A DNA stretch of 64,000 nt from Natranaerovirga hydrolytica (GCF_004339095.1 NZ_SMGQ01000011.1:45566-109565), one strand, 5' to 3'; counted from the stretch's first letter, positions 33,234 to 43,576 are shown. Translations and numbers: made by a program. Notes: generated from the sequence alone by a model not told the origin.

Positions 33234-34586
33234 TTGATACATCAATATAAAAATAATGGATTGAATATGGTTTTAGATGTATACAGTGGTGCCATACATA
33301 TTGTTGATGATATTGTATATGATGCAATTGAGTTGTATGAAAAAGAAACTGAGGAATCCATAATCAACTTGTTAAAAGAAAAATATAAAGCAGCAGAAAT
33401 TAAAGAAGCGTTAGAAGAAATCAAAGAATTACAAGAGCATAAAATGTTGTTTACAGAAGATGCTTATAAAGAACATATACCAGAAATGAAATCTAATAAT
33501 AAAGTGGTCAAAGCACTTTGTCTACACATTGCACATGATTGTAATTTAGCTTGTAAATATTGTTTTGCTTCTGAAGGTGAATACCATGGCGACCGATCAA
33601 TGATGTCCTTTGAAGTCGGGAAAAAAGCTATAGATTTTCTGATTAAAAATTCATCTAATCGAAAAAATCTAGAAATAGATTTTTTTGGTGGAGAACCCTT
33701 AATGAACTTTGGGGTTGTTAAAAAGATTGTAGAGTATGCAAGGCAACAAGAAAAACAACATAATAAAAATTTTAGATTTACAATGACAACCAATGGTTTA
33801 TTATTAACAGATGCAATCCAAGACTTTCTTAATGAACATATGCACAATGTGGTATTAAGTATAGATGGGCGAAAAGAAGTTAATGACAAAATGAGACCCT
33901 CGCCAAGTGGAAAAGGAAGTTATGATGCGATTTTGCCTAAGTTTAAAGAATTTGTTTCTAAAAGAGGGCAAAAAGATTATTATGTTAGAGGAACTTTTAC
34001 CCATCATAATCTAGACTTTTCAAAAGACGTATTGCATTTAGCAGATGAAGGCTTTGAACAAATATCTGTTGAGCCAGTAGTGGCAGAAGCCAATGCAAGT
34101 TATAGCATTAAAGAAGAAGACTTAGAAACCTTATTTAATGAATATGACCAATTGGCTTTGGAAATGATTGATAGAATAAAAGCAGGCAAAGGTTTTAATT
34201 TCTTTCATTTTATGATTGATTTAGGACAAGGGCCTTGTATATCAAAAAGGTTAGCAGGTTGTGGCTCAGGTGGAGAATACTTAGCCGTTACACCTTGGGG
34301 AGATTTATATCCCTGTCATCAATATGTAGGCATCAATGAGTTTTTAATGGGTAATGTTACAGAAGGTGTTAAAGCAATAGATATTCAGAAAAAATTTGGC
34401 AACTGTAATGTATACACCAAAGAAAAATGCAATGACTGCTGGGCTAAGTTTTATTGTAGTGGTGGTTGTAGTGCCAACTCTTATCAATTCTTTGGCAACA
34501 TTTATGATGTATACGATATAGGATGTGCTTTGGAAAAAAAACGCATTGAAAATGCCATTATGATTAAAGCAAAGTTAGCACAATAA
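33234..34586 (+). CDS. scfB: Radical-SAM SCIFF maturase
   Basis: 450 residues. The radical-SAM cluster motif is CNLACKYC, preceded by a RiPP-recognition-like N-terminal domain of about 95 residues. The C-terminal SPASM region has Cys in CHQY, then KCNDCWAKFYCSGGC, for two auxiliary [4Fe-4S] clusters. It installs the thioether bonds of the adjacent SCIFF peptide. The start is TTG at 33234, 7 bases after AAAGGAG; no ATG with a suitable site is nearby. Confidence 0.95.
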   Translation: MIHQYKNNGLNMVLDVYSGAIHIVDDIVYDAIELYEKETEESIINLLKEKYKAAEIKEALEEIKELQEHKMLFTEDAYKEHIPEMKSNNKVVKALCLHIAHDCNLACKYCFASEGEYHGDRSMMSFEVGKKAIDFLIKNSSNRKNLEIDFFGGEPLMNFGVVKKIVEYARQQEKQHNKNFRFTMTTNGLLLTDAIQDFLNEHMHNVVLSIDGRKEVNDKMRPSPSGKGSYDAILPKFKEFVSKRGQKDYYVRGTFTHHNLDFSKDVLHLADEGFEQISVEPVVAEANASYSIKEEDLETLFNEYDQLALEMIDRIKAGKGFNFFHFMIDLGQGPCISKRLAGCGSGGEYLAVTPWGDLYPCHQYVGINEFLMGNVTEGVKAIDIQKKFGNCNVYTKEKCNDCWAKFYCSGGCSANSYQFFGNIYDVYDIGCALEKKRIENAIMIKAKLAQ

Positions 34587-34696
34587 TCAAGCTAACACAA
34601 TTTAACATATTAGATTCAAGATTATTTCTTGACTAATAAAGGCTAAAAATCTATAATTGAATGGAATAATGTTTAAAACTAAGGAGGAAGTTTTAT

Positions 34697-36835
34697 ATGA
34701 AGGGGAAAAGCATTGTTGGTCTAATATTAACCCTTATAATCATAGCAAGTAGTGTTTATGTTGCGATTTTTGGAATTGGACCTGACAAAACAGGAAGTGC
34801 CGAAGATATAAAATTGGGATTGGACTTAGCTGGTGGGGTAAGCATTACATACCAAGCCATTGGCGAAGATATAAGTAATACAGCTATGGACGACGCTGTA
34901 CATATTATTCAGAGACGTGTGGATAGATACAGTACAGAATCAGCTGTTTATAGAGAAGGTAACGATCGAATTAATGCGGATATTCCTGGGGTTACTGATG
35001 CCAATGCTATCTTGGAAGAATTAGGTAAGCCAGGGGCATTAGAGTTTAAAGATGAAAATGATAATGTGCTGCTTACAGGTGTCAATGTGCTGAATGCGAC
35101 AGCTGTATCTGGAACCAATCAGTTAGGACAGATGGAATACAATGTGAACTTAAGATTTGATGAAGAAGGATCAGAAAAGTTTGCTAATGCCACTAGAGAT
35201 AATTATGGAAGGCAAATTTTTATTTATTATGATGGACAAGTTGTTAGTGAACCTGTTGTAAGTTCAATAATTTCAAATGGTGAGGCTTCTATTTATGGTA
35301 TGAGAAGCTTTGAAGAAGCTAATAATTTAGCAGCAACCATTAGAATTGGTGCTTTGCCAGTAGAATTAGAAGAATTGCGTTCTAATATCGTAGGTGCACA
35401 ATTAGGACAAAATGCTATAGATTCAAGTCTTTTGGCTGGTCTTATTGGATTAGTTTTAGTGATTCTTTTTATGGTAATTGTATATAAAATTTCAGGAGTA
35501 TCTGCAGGGTTGGTATTAATATTTTACGCAGCGGTCATGTTAATATCCATTAACTTATTTGATATTACATTAACCCTACCAGGGATTGCAGGGATTATTT
35601 TATCCATTGGTATGGCAGTAGATGCCAATGTCATTATTTTCTCAAGGATCAAAGAAGAATTGGGACAAGATAAGACTTTAAGAGCGTCTATTAAATCTGG
35701 CTTTAGAAAAGCAACATCAGCTATCGTAGATGGAAATATTACAACATTGATTGCTTCCATTGTGTTATTTTGGATGGGGACAGGACCGATTAAAGGTTTT
35801 GCGTCTACATTAGCATTAGGTATCGTTTTATCTATGATTACATCTTTAATTGTGACACGTATCGTGTTAACATTATTAATGAAAGTTGGATTCAAAGATA
35901 AAAAATTATATGGCATTCAAAAAGAAGTTAAAACGTATGATATTCTAAAAAAACGCAAGACGTGGTTTGCTGTTTCAATTATTGTCATAACAATTGGATT
36001 GGTTGCTTTACCGATTAATAAAGGAACAATGGGTGAGATTCTTAACTTTGATATTGAATTTAGTGGTGGAACATCTACTTTAGTGTCTTTTAATGAAGAA
36101 ATGACTTTTGAGGAATTAGAAGATCAAGTCAGACCATTGGTGGCAGATGCAACAGGAGATGCTAGTCCTCAGCTTCAAAGTGTACAAGGAACCAACCAAG
36201 TTATTATAAAAACAAGAGCTTTAGACGTTGAACAAAGACAAGCCTTAGATGCTGTATTAATAGATGAGTTTCAAGTCAATCGTAATGAAATTACAAGTGA
36301 AAGCATTAGTCCAACGGTTAGTAGTGAAATGCGTCGAGATGCTATTATTGCAGTAGCCTTATCAGCGTTATTTATGTTGATTTATATTACCATAAGGTTT
36401 AGAGACATTACTTTTGGAGCCAGTGCAGTTATTGCTTTATTACACGATATATTTATTGTTCTAGCCGTTTATTCTGTTTTAAGGATACCAATTAATAATT
36501 CATTTATTGCGGCAATGTTGACAATCGTTGGTTATTCTATTAATGATAGTATTGTTGTTTTTGATAGAATTAGAGAAAATAAAGAAACAATGAAACGTGG
36601 AGATTTTAAAGGACTTGTTAATTTTAGTATCAGTCAAACATTAACCCGTTCCATTAATACTTCTATTACAACATTTTTGATGATTTTTGTATTGTTTGTG
36701 GTAGGCTTTACAATACCTGCACTTAGAGAATTTGCACTTCCATTAATTGTAGGTATACTTAGTGGGACCTATTCATCAATATTTATTGCAAGTCCACTTT
36801 GGTTTTTATTTAAGAAAAAAGAACAAAAGCAATAA
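34697..36835 (+). CDS. secDF: Fused protein translocase subunit SecDF
   Basis: 712 residues. The SecD half begins with a transmembrane helix and LGLDLAGGVSITYQ, has a P1-type extracellular domain and a five-helix bundle (IGMAVDANVIIFSRIKEEL). The SecF half follows from about residue 415 (FDIEFSGGTSTLVSF), with a second bundle (VGYSINDSIVVFDRIRENK). It uses the proton gradient to pull secreted proteins through SecYEG. Separate secD and secF are commoner in some Clostridia, but the sequence here is one uninterrupted frame. Confidence 0.95.
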   Translation: MKGKSIVGLILTLIIIASSVYVAIFGIGPDKTGSAEDIKLGLDLAGGVSITYQAIGEDISNTAMDDAVHIIQRRVDRYSTESAVYREGNDRINADIPGVTDANAILEELGKPGALEFKDENDNVLLTGVNVLNATAVSGTNQLGQMEYNVNLRFDEEGSEKFANATRDNYGRQIFIYYDGQVVSEPVVSSIISNGEASIYGMRSFEEANNLAATIRIGALPVELEELRSNIVGAQLGQNAIDSSLLAGLIGLVLVILFMVIVYKISGVSAGLVLIFYAAVMLISINLFDITLTLPGIAGIILSIGMAVDANVIIFSRIKEELGQDKTLRASIKSGFRKATSAIVDGNITTLIASIVLFWMGTGPIKGFASTLALGIVLSMITSLIVTRIVLTLLMKVGFKDKKLYGIQKEVKTYDILKKRKTWFAVSIIVITIGLVALPINKGTMGEILNFDIEFSGGTSTLVSFNEEMTFEELEDQVRPLVADATGDASPQLQSVQGTNQVIIKTRALDVEQRQALDAVLIDEFQVNRNEITSESISPTVSSEMRRDAIIAVALSALFMLIYITIRFRDITFGASAVIALLHDIFIVLAVYSVLRIPINNSFIAAMLTIVGYSINDSIVVFDRIRENKETMKRGDFKGLVNFSISQTLTRSINTSITTFLMIFVLFVVGFTIPALREFALPLIVGILSGTYSSIFIASPLWFLFKKKEQKQ

Positions 36836-36897
36836 AAAGATCCGAGTGTATAATAAAAATATAGTATCCATAAAACAGTTTATTATTGTTATAATAA

Positions 36898-36930
36898 GCC
36901 CTCTAAATAAAATTTTTAGAGGGCATTTTA
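36898..36930 (+). terminator. Terminator of secDF
   Basis: A 10-bp stem (36898-36907 with 36915-36924) followed by ATTTTAACTT. Confidence 0.75.
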
Positions 36931-36942
36931 ACTTCTTGGTTT

Positions 36943-37032
36943 TGAAAGTCTAATGAGCAAATTGTCAGGCAAGGATTTAAAGACTGGACTTTCTATTGAA
37001 ACCTTGTGTTTCTTACGCTAGTAAGAGGCAGG
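36943..37032 (+). repeat. Structured intergenic repeat, copy B (diverged)
   Basis: Begins TTGAAAGTCTAAT and keeps GGCAAGGATTT, GGACTTTCTATTGAAACC and a degenerate second hairpin with CTTACGCTAGTAAG. Same order of blocks as copies A1/A2 but diverged. Confidence 0.6.
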
Positions 37033-37100
37033 AGTTTTGTAAATACAAAAACAGAAAAGAAAAGAAAAGTATAAGATGTATAGTCGTTAGGATGGATAAA

Positions 37101-39173
37101 ATGATACCACAAAGAAAAATTTGGGCGTTAAGGGAAAAAAATGCAAATCAAATTAAAGATAAAAAGATGCCTCAATACATAGCTAAAATTTTAGAAAATA
37201 GAGGAATTACTGATGAAGAAGATATACAAAAATTTTTAAACCCTACATTAGAGCAACTACATGACCCTTTTTTGTTAAAGGATATGAATCAAGCAGTTGC
37301 AAGAGTTTTAAAAGCCATTGACAAGAATGAAAAAATTTATATATATGGTGACTATGATGTAGATGGTATAACCAGTACCAGTGTGTTATATTTGTTTTTA
37401 AAAAATGAATTACAGGGTAATGTATCTTATTATATTCCAGATCGATTAGAAGAAGGTTATGGTGTTAATGTCAACGCATTAAAAAAAATAAGAGATGAAG
37501 GCACACAATTGCTCATAACTGTTGATACTGGCATTACAGCTTGTGAAGAATGCCAATATGCCTTAGATATTGGATTAGATGTGATTATTACAGATCATCA
37601 TGAGTGTCAAGATCAATTACCCCATGCTATTGCGGTCATTGATCCTAAAAGAGAAGATTGTCATTATCCATTTGATAAGTTAGCAGGTGTTGGTGTGGTG
37701 TTTAAATTGATTCAAGGGATTGCATTGACAGTGGATCATATAGATACAGAGGACATTTATAAGTATTTAGACATCGTAGCCATTGGCACAGTTGCAGATA
37801 TTGTACCTTTAGTAGATGAAAATAGAGTCATTACATATAATGCCTTTAAAAAGATACCAAATACTTGGAATATTGGACTTAAAGCCTTATTAAAGATTAG
37901 TGATTATAAAGAAGACAATAAAATAACAGCTGGCTTTATTGGTTATCGATTGGCGCCTAGATTAAATGCTGGGGGACGTATTGGTGATGCTAAAAGAGGT
38001 GTGGCTTTATTTATCACGGATAAAGAAGAAGAGGCTTACCAGATTGCCCAAGAACTAAATCAAGAAAACGCTTATAGACAAGAGTTAGAAGAAAAAATTT
38101 ATAATGAAGCTGTCAAGATAATTGAAAAAGAAAACAATCTGGAAGAAGAAAAAATATTAGTGGTTGCATCTGAAAATTGGCACCATGGCGTCATTGGGAT
38201 TGTTTCTTCTAGAATTACAGAAAAATACTACCGTCCAAGTCTTTTGCTTTGCATTGAAGATGGGGTTGCAACAGGTTCAGCTAGAAGTGTAGAAGGGTTT
38301 AGTATCTTTGAAGCTTTAAACCGTACAAAAGATATTATGAACAAATTTGGTGGACATGATATGGCAGCAGGTCTGTCCATAGATGAAGATAAAATCCAAT
38401 TGCTTCAAAATAATCTTAACGCTTATGCCAATGAACAGATGACACCAGAAACATTGGTGCCTAAATTAAAAGCGGATTCATACATTAATGTAGAAGAAAT
38501 AACGGTTAATCTGATAGAAGAAATACAACAATTAGAGCCATATGGTATGGGCAATCCAGAACCACAATTTATTCTAAAAGGAGCAATAGATGAAATTAGA
38601 CTTGTAGGCAAAAACAACAATCATTTACGGTTAGGGTTAAGTGACAATCAAACAAAAATAAATGGTATTGGCTTTGGCATGCCCAATTATGATAAATATT
38701 ACAAATTAAATGATTCTATAGAATTAATAGGACAGCTTGCAATTAACGAATGGAATGGTCTTAGAAGCCCTCAAATACTTATAAAAGATATTAGGCATAA
38801 CCTTAGCAGTATCAATTATTTGCTGGAGCAATACAATACGTATAAGTATCAAGTTGAAACAGATTATGAGCAGCATTTAGAAGGATTTTTAGCATCTAAT
38901 AACATTAAAACAATCCATAGAGAAAAGTTTGAAGAAATATATAAAAAATTAAATTACAACTTAAAAGTCAATGGTGGTACCCAATCTATATTTGATTTGA
39001 TACAACCTAAAACAGAAGCTTTTATTCAATTGGTATTGATTTTAGATGTGTTTGATGAACTAGGACTTATTCAGTACAAAATGGATATTCCTTTTTTAGA
39101 ATATCATTTATTAAAAAATAAAAAAGTAAAGTTAGACAGTTCTAAACTCTACAAAATCCTTCAACAAGGCTAA
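37101..39173 (+). CDS. recJ: Single-stranded-DNA-specific exonuclease RecJ
   Basis: 690 residues. DHH-family phosphoesterase motifs are GDYDVDGITSTSVLY, VDTGITACEE, ITDHHE and the DHHA1 motif GGHDMAAGLSI, with an OB-fold and a C-terminal extension of about 120 residues. It degrades ssDNA 5'-3' in repair and recombination. ATG 37101 was chosen with AGGA 8 bases upstream. The open frame extends back to 36996, but that extension is intergenic repeat copy B and lacks a ribosome site. Confidence 0.93.
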   Translation: MIPQRKIWALREKNANQIKDKKMPQYIAKILENRGITDEEDIQKFLNPTLEQLHDPFLLKDMNQAVARVLKAIDKNEKIYIYGDYDVDGITSTSVLYLFLKNELQGNVSYYIPDRLEEGYGVNVNALKKIRDEGTQLLITVDTGITACEECQYALDIGLDVIITDHHECQDQLPHAIAVIDPKREDCHYPFDKLAGVGVVFKLIQGIALTVDHIDTEDIYKYLDIVAIGTVADIVPLVDENRVITYNAFKKIPNTWNIGLKALLKISDYKEDNKITAGFIGYRLAPRLNAGGRIGDAKRGVALFITDKEEEAYQIAQELNQENAYRQELEEKIYNEAVKIIEKENNLEEEKILVVASENWHHGVIGIVSSRITEKYYRPSLLLCIEDGVATGSARSVEGFSIFEALNRTKDIMNKFGGHDMAAGLSIDEDKIQLLQNNLNAYANEQMTPETLVPKLKADSYINVEEITVNLIEEIQQLEPYGMGNPEPQFILKGAIDEIRLVGKNNNHLRLGLSDNQTKINGIGFGMPNYDKYYKLNDSIELIGQLAINEWNGLRSPQILIKDIRHNLSSINYLLEQYNTYKYQVETDYEQHLEGFLASNNIKTIHREKFEEIYKKLNYNLKVNGGTQSIFDLIQPKTEAFIQLVLILDVFDELGLIQYKMDIPFLEYHLLKNKKVKLDSSKLYKILQQG

Positions 39174-39180
39174 AATTACT

Positions 39181-39209
39181 TTGCCTTATAAAAGGAACAA
39201 TGATATACT
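39181..39209 (+). promoter_or_regulatory. Promoter of apt
   Basis: TTGCCT (39181-39186), a 17-base spacer and TATACT (39204-39209), directly after recJ. Confidence 0.55.
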
Positions 39210-39241
39210 TATATTGGATTATTTAAAAAGGAGAGATCGTT

Positions 39242-39763
39242 ATGGATTTAAAAGGATTGGTAAGAGATGTGCCTGATTTTCCAAAAGAAGGTATTGTTTT
39301 TAGAGATATAACAACAATTTTACAAAGTCCAAAAGGGTTAAAATGGGCTATAGAGACTATGGAAAAGTCATTAAAAGATATTGAATTTGATTATATTATT
39401 GGACCAGAATCAAGAGGATTTATATTTGGTGTTCCTCTTGCATATAATTTAGGTAAAGGTTTTATTCCTGTGAGAAAAGAAGGTAAATTACCTTACAAGA
39501 CTAAAAGGAAAGAATACGATTTGGAATATGGTACAGCAGTTATAGAAATACATACTGATGCATTCAAACCAGGTCAAAAAGTAGTGATTGTAGATGATTT
39601 ATTAGCAACTGGTGGTACATCTAAAGCAACAATAGATTTGGTAGAAGAAATGGGTGGGGAAGTTGTAAAACTCGTTTATCTTATTGAATTAGATTTCCTT
39701 AAAGGTAGAGATTTATTAAAGGGATATAATGTAACCTCTTTAATTAATTATGATTCAGAATAA
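39242..39763 (+). CDS. apt: Adenine phosphoribosyltransferase
   Basis: 173 residues. It makes AMP from adenine and PRPP (purine salvage). The PRPP loop is VVIVDDLLATGGTSKA, and FRDITTILQSPKG and GPESRGFIFG are typical of Apt. AAAGGAG precedes the ATG. It lies between recJ and rel, the usual clostridial arrangement. Confidence 0.96.
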   Translation: MDLKGLVRDVPDFPKEGIVFRDITTILQSPKGLKWAIETMEKSLKDIEFDYIIGPESRGFIFGVPLAYNLGKGFIPVRKEGKLPYKTKRKEYDLEYGTAVIEIHTDAFKPGQKVVIVDDLLATGGTSKATIDLVEEMGGEVVKLVYLIELDFLKGRDLLKGYNVTSLINYDSE

Positions 39764-40250
39764 AATAATAAAAACAATTAAGATATATTAGGAGTTGCTT
39801 TTTAATTAAAGTATTATAGAGATGGATATAGTTTTGTTTTTTTAGTGTAAAGTTAGGGATACCTTGGGTATGCCTAACTTTAATCATTCATATCATGTTA
39901 GAGATATGCGTAATAACAGAGTTTCAAAAAGCCTGAAATTCGTTTGAATGATTGGATATAAAAATAAAATACATAATGAAAGCAAATACTTTCCTTGCAA
40001 TTTTGGACAAAAAAATTTATAATATATAAAAATATGACTAAATATGAAAGTGCTCATTTCAAATTGCTTGTCAAGGATTTGAAATGAATGTTTTCTGCAA
40101 ATAGTGTATCTTTTGCACCAGCAAGAGGTATAAGGCCAGTTGAAATAAATTTTAAAATAACAATTTATGAATTATCGTTTATATTTAGATATATGTAGAT
40201 ATAATAAGGAACAAGTAGATGACTTAAACTAAATTAGTGTGGTGATTGTT
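39764..40250. other. Gene-free interval between apt and rel
   Basis: It contains an imperfect hairpin at 39849-39881 (AAAGTTAGG with CCTAACTTT, plus an inner ATACC/GGTAT), probably terminating apt, and the diverged structured repeat copy C (40045-40134). I see no other gene, RNA motif or clear promoter. Confidence 0.6.
40045..40134 (+). repeat. Structured intergenic repeat, copy C (most diverged)
   Basis: TGAAAGTGCTCATTTC, then AAATTGCTTGTCAAGGATTTG and GAAATGAATGTTTTCTG; the second hairpin has CACCAGCAAGAGGTAT. The block order matches the other copies, and compensatory changes keep the first hairpin (CATTTC with GAAATG). Confidence 0.5.
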
Positions 40251-42458
40251 ATGCCTGAGGCATTGTACGAAACATTATTAAACACTGTAGAAAAATATCA
40301 TCCTTCAGATGATTTTACAATGTTTGAAAAAGCTTACAAAATTGCATATGAAGCCCATGGAAGTCAATTAAGAAAATCAGGTGAACCGTATATTATTCAC
40401 CCACTTTCAGTTGCAATCATATTAGCAGAGTTAGAATTAGATAAAGAATCCATCGTTGCAGGGATACTTCACGATGTTGTAGAAGATACGCTAATGACCC
40501 ATGAAGAGATCGTAAAAGAATTTAATGAAGAAGTGGCTATTATTGTAGATGGTGTAACAAAGTTAAGTAAAATCCCATATGCTTTGGATAAAGAAGAAAT
40601 TCAAGCGGAGAATTATAGAAAAATGTTTTTGGCAATGGCAAAAGACATTAGGGTGGTTATTATAAAACTTGCAGATCGATTACATAATATGAGAACCCTT
40701 AAATTTATGCCAGAACATAAACAAAAAGAAAAAGCCAAAGAAACGTTAGATATTTACGCACCATTGGCACATAGACTAGGGATTTCTAAGATTAAGGTAG
40801 AATTAGAAGATTTGGCTTTTCGATATATGCATCCTGAAGCTTATTATGATTTGGTAGATAAAATCGCACGAAAAAGAAACGAACGGGAAGATTTTGTTGA
40901 AAACATTGTGGAAGATGTTAAAAATCATTTAGAAGAAATGAATATAGAAGCAGAAGTGGACGGAAGACCAAAACATTTCTTTAGTATTTATAAAAAAATG
41001 GTTAGTCAGAATAAAACACTGGATCAAATATATGATTTGTTTGCAGTTAGAGCAGTTGTAGAGTCTGTAAAAGATTGTTATGGTGTATTAGGTGTTATCC
41101 ATGAAATGTATAAACCAATACCTGGAAGATTTAAAGATTTTATTGCTATGCCAAAACCCAATATGTATCAATCTTTGCATACCACCTTAATTGGGCCAGA
41201 AGGAGAACCTTTTGAGATTCAGATAAGAACATATGAAATGCATAAGACAGCAGAATATGGTATAGCAGCCCATTGGAAATACAAAGAAGGAAAGTCAGGC
41301 AGTAAAGAAGAAAGTGAAGAACAAAAGTTATCTTGGTTAAGACATATACTGGAATGGCAAAGAGATTTGTCGGATAACAAAGAATTTATGGATGCTTTAA
41401 AAACAGACTTAGATGTTTATACAGACCAAGTGTACTGTTTTACACCAACAGGAGATGTGATTGACTTACCAACTGGATCAACGCCTATTGATTTTGCGTA
41501 TCACATTCATAGTGCCATCGGTAATAAAATGATTGGTGCTAGGGTCAATGGTAAATTGGTTACCATTGATTATAAAATCAATAATGGTGATCGAATTGAA
41601 ATTATAACCAGTCAAAATTCCAAAGGTCCAAGTAGAGATTGGTTAAATATTGTTAAAAGTTCTCAAGCTAAAAATAAAATTAATCAATGGTTTAAAAGAG
41701 AATATAAAGAAGAAAATATCATTAAAGGTAAAGAATTGCTAGAAAAGAATGCCAAAGCAAAAAAAATGCCTTTACATGATTTATTAAAGCCAGAATGGAT
41801 GAAATTAGTACAAAGAAAATATGGCTTTAAAGATTGGGATTCTGTATGTGCTTCTGTAGGTCATGGTGGATTAAAAGAAGGTCAAGTTATTAATCGACTT
41901 TATGAAGAATACAAGAAAACTCAAAAAGAAGATATTACAGATGAAAGCATTATTAAGCACCACACAGAAAAAGATAAAACCAAATCAAAGAAAAAATCAA
42001 AAAGCGGTATTACGGTAAAAGGGATCAACGATGTTGCCGTGCGTTTTTCAAAATGTTGCAACCCAGTCCCAGGCGATGAAATACTGGGTTTTATCACACG
42101 AGGTAGAGGGGTATCTATTCACAGAACAGATTGTATTAACATGATTACCTTGCCTGAAATAGAAAGACATCGCTTAATAGAAGCTGAATGGGAAGTAGAT
42201 ACTGAAGGTCATGATTTATTGTATCAAGCAGAGGTTCAAATTAATGGGACCGATAGAACCGGTTTATTAGTAGATATATCAAGAGTATTAACAGAAGAAG
42301 ATTTACCAGTAAAATCTTTAAATGCAAGGTCTGCTAAAAAAGGTGAAGCAGTATTTCATATAACAGTAGAAATAAAAAGTATAGAACAATTAAATAAACT
42401 GATTACAAAAATGAAGAGTTTAGAAGGCGTAGAAGATATAATAAGAACAAGCAGTTAA
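40251..42458 (+). CDS. relA: Bifunctional (p)ppGpp synthetase/hydrolase Rel
   Basis: 735 residues. The HD hydrolase domain has HDVVEDT and KLADRLHNMRTL, so hydrolysis is expected to be active. The synthetase domain has GRFKDFIAMPKPNMYQSLH, the RxKD type of bifunctional enzymes. TGS (from about 385) and C-terminal ACT domains follow. It controls the stringent response. ATG 40251 was chosen, with GGTGA 5 bases upstream; the GTG codons at 40239 and 40242 fall in that site. Confidence 0.94.
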   Translation: MPEALYETLLNTVEKYHPSDDFTMFEKAYKIAYEAHGSQLRKSGEPYIIHPLSVAIILAELELDKESIVAGILHDVVEDTLMTHEEIVKEFNEEVAIIVDGVTKLSKIPYALDKEEIQAENYRKMFLAMAKDIRVVIIKLADRLHNMRTLKFMPEHKQKEKAKETLDIYAPLAHRLGISKIKVELEDLAFRYMHPEAYYDLVDKIARKRNEREDFVENIVEDVKNHLEEMNIEAEVDGRPKHFFSIYKKMVSQNKTLDQIYDLFAVRAVVESVKDCYGVLGVIHEMYKPIPGRFKDFIAMPKPNMYQSLHTTLIGPEGEPFEIQIRTYEMHKTAEYGIAAHWKYKEGKSGSKEESEEQKLSWLRHILEWQRDLSDNKEFMDALKTDLDVYTDQVYCFTPTGDVIDLPTGSTPIDFAYHIHSAIGNKMIGARVNGKLVTIDYKINNGDRIEIITSQNSKGPSRDWLNIVKSSQAKNKINQWFKREYKEENIIKGKELLEKNAKAKKMPLHDLLKPEWMKLVQRKYGFKDWDSVCASVGHGGLKEGQVINRLYEEYKKTQKEDITDESIIKHHTEKDKTKSKKKSKSGITVKGINDVAVRFSKCCNPVPGDEILGFITRGRGVSIHRTDCINMITLPEIERHRLIEAEWEVDTEGHDLLYQAEVQINGTDRTGLLVDISRVLTEEDLPVKSLNARSAKKGEAVFHITVEIKSIEQLNKLITKMKSLEGVEDIIRTSS

Positions 42459-42472
42459 AAAGGATGTTATCA

Positions 42473-42922
42473 ATGAGAGCAGTAATTCAGAGAGTCAGCT
42501 ATGGGAAGGTTACAGTAGAAGATAAAGTGGTTGGTGCAATAGATAAAGGAATATTAGCCTTAGTAGGTATGAGCAGTGATGATAACAAAGAAACTATGGA
42601 CTATATGATTAATAAAATCTTGAATTTAAGAATTTTTGAAGATGAACAGGAAAAAATGAATTTATCCTTAAAAGACATTAATGGTGGTCTTTTGGTTGTA
42701 CCAAACTTTACTTTGTATGGCGATTGTAGAAAAGGAAGAAGACCAAGTTATGTCAGTGGTGCCAGCGTATCACAAGCAAGTAAGCTATATGAGGATTTAA
42801 TACAGGCATTTAAAAAAGCCTATGCACAAGTTGAGCAAGGACAGTTCCAAGCAGAAATGAAAGTAGATTTACTAAATGATGGGCCTGTCACTTTATTAAT
42901 AGACAGTGACCGTAATTTTTAA
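42473..42922 (+). CDS. dtd: D-aminoacyl-tRNA deacylase
   Basis: 149 residues, the usual Dtd length. It removes D-amino acids (and glycine from tRNA-Ala) mischarged onto tRNA. Typical blocks are MRAVIQRVSYGKVTV, NFTLYGDCRKGRRPSY and the gly-cisPro motif in NDGPVTLLID. ATG 42473 follows AAAAGGATG by 6 bases. It is in the rel-dtd-MBL-hemZ gene run. Confidence 0.95.
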   Translation: MRAVIQRVSYGKVTVEDKVVGAIDKGILALVGMSSDDNKETMDYMINKILNLRIFEDEQEKMNLSLKDINGGLLVVPNFTLYGDCRKGRRPSYVSGASVSQASKLYEDLIQAFKKAYAQVEQGQFQAEMKVDLLNDGPVTLLIDSDRNF

Positions 42923-42935
42923 AGAGGTGATTAAA

Positions 42936-43565
42936 GTGCAGATAAAAACATTTATACTAGGAGAATTGCAAACCAATTGTTATTTAATCATTAATCAAGA
43001 AACCAAAGGGGTTATTATTCTAGATCCAGCCAATGATTTTGACAACCAAATTGAATCAATGATTCAAGAAAAAGCATTAATTCCAAAAGCTATTTTTTTA
43101 ACCCACGGGCATTTTGACCATATTGGATCAGTAAATGATTTGAAAAATAAGTACAATGTTCCAGTGTATGCATCTGAATTTGAAAATGAAATCATGCAAG
43201 ATAGCAGTAGAAATTTATCAAAAGATTTTTTGAATGTGGATATTGTTGCAAAGTCAGATACAATCATTAATGAAGGTAGGGTTATAGAAGTTAATGGTTT
43301 TACTTTTCAATGTATTGAAGTAGCAGGCCATACCAGTGAAAGCATATGTTTTTATAACAAAGATTATAAAGTGTTATTTTCTGGAGATACTTTGTTTAAA
43401 AGCAGTATTGGACGTGCAGATTTTTTTGATGGAAAAGCAGGAACATTAGAAAAGAATATAAAAGAAAAGCTACTGGTTTTACCGGAAGGTACAAAAGTAT
43501 ACCCAGGACATGGCTTTGCAACAACGATAAAAGATGAAAAAGAAGAAAACATGTTTTTAAGATAA
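42936..43565 (+). CDS. Metallo-beta-lactamase-fold hydrolase (glyoxalase II-like)
   Basis: 209 residues. The metal motif is THGHFDHIGS (HxHxDH), followed by AGHTSESICFY, FSGDTLFKSSIGRAD and PGHGFATT. The family is YcbL/GloB-like; the substrate may be a thioester such as S-lactoylglutathione-like or another small ester, and is unproven. GTG 42936 follows AAGAGGTGA; the upstream in-frame ATG overlaps the dtd stop. It is co-oriented and tightly spaced with dtd and hemZ. Confidence 0.88.
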   Translation: MQIKTFILGELQTNCYLIINQETKGVIILDPANDFDNQIESMIQEKALIPKAIFLTHGHFDHIGSVNDLKNKYNVPVYASEFENEIMQDSSRNLSKDFLNVDIVAKSDTIINEGRVIEVNGFTFQCIEVAGHTSESICFYNKDYKVLFSGDTLFKSSIGRADFFDGKAGTLEKNIKEKLLVLPEGTKVYPGHGFATTIKDEKEENMFLR

Positions 43566-43576
43566 GAGGGACTAAA

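Noticed and set aside
35524..35916. 130-codon minus-strand reading frame inside secDF
   Set aside because: It is antisense to the conserved SecD helix bundle, with no ribosome site or recognisable motif.
36996..37100. Longer N-terminus for RecJ
   Set aside because: The extension is intergenic repeat copy B, lacks a ribosome site and matches no RecJ family sequence; ATG 37101 has AGGA 8 bases upstream.
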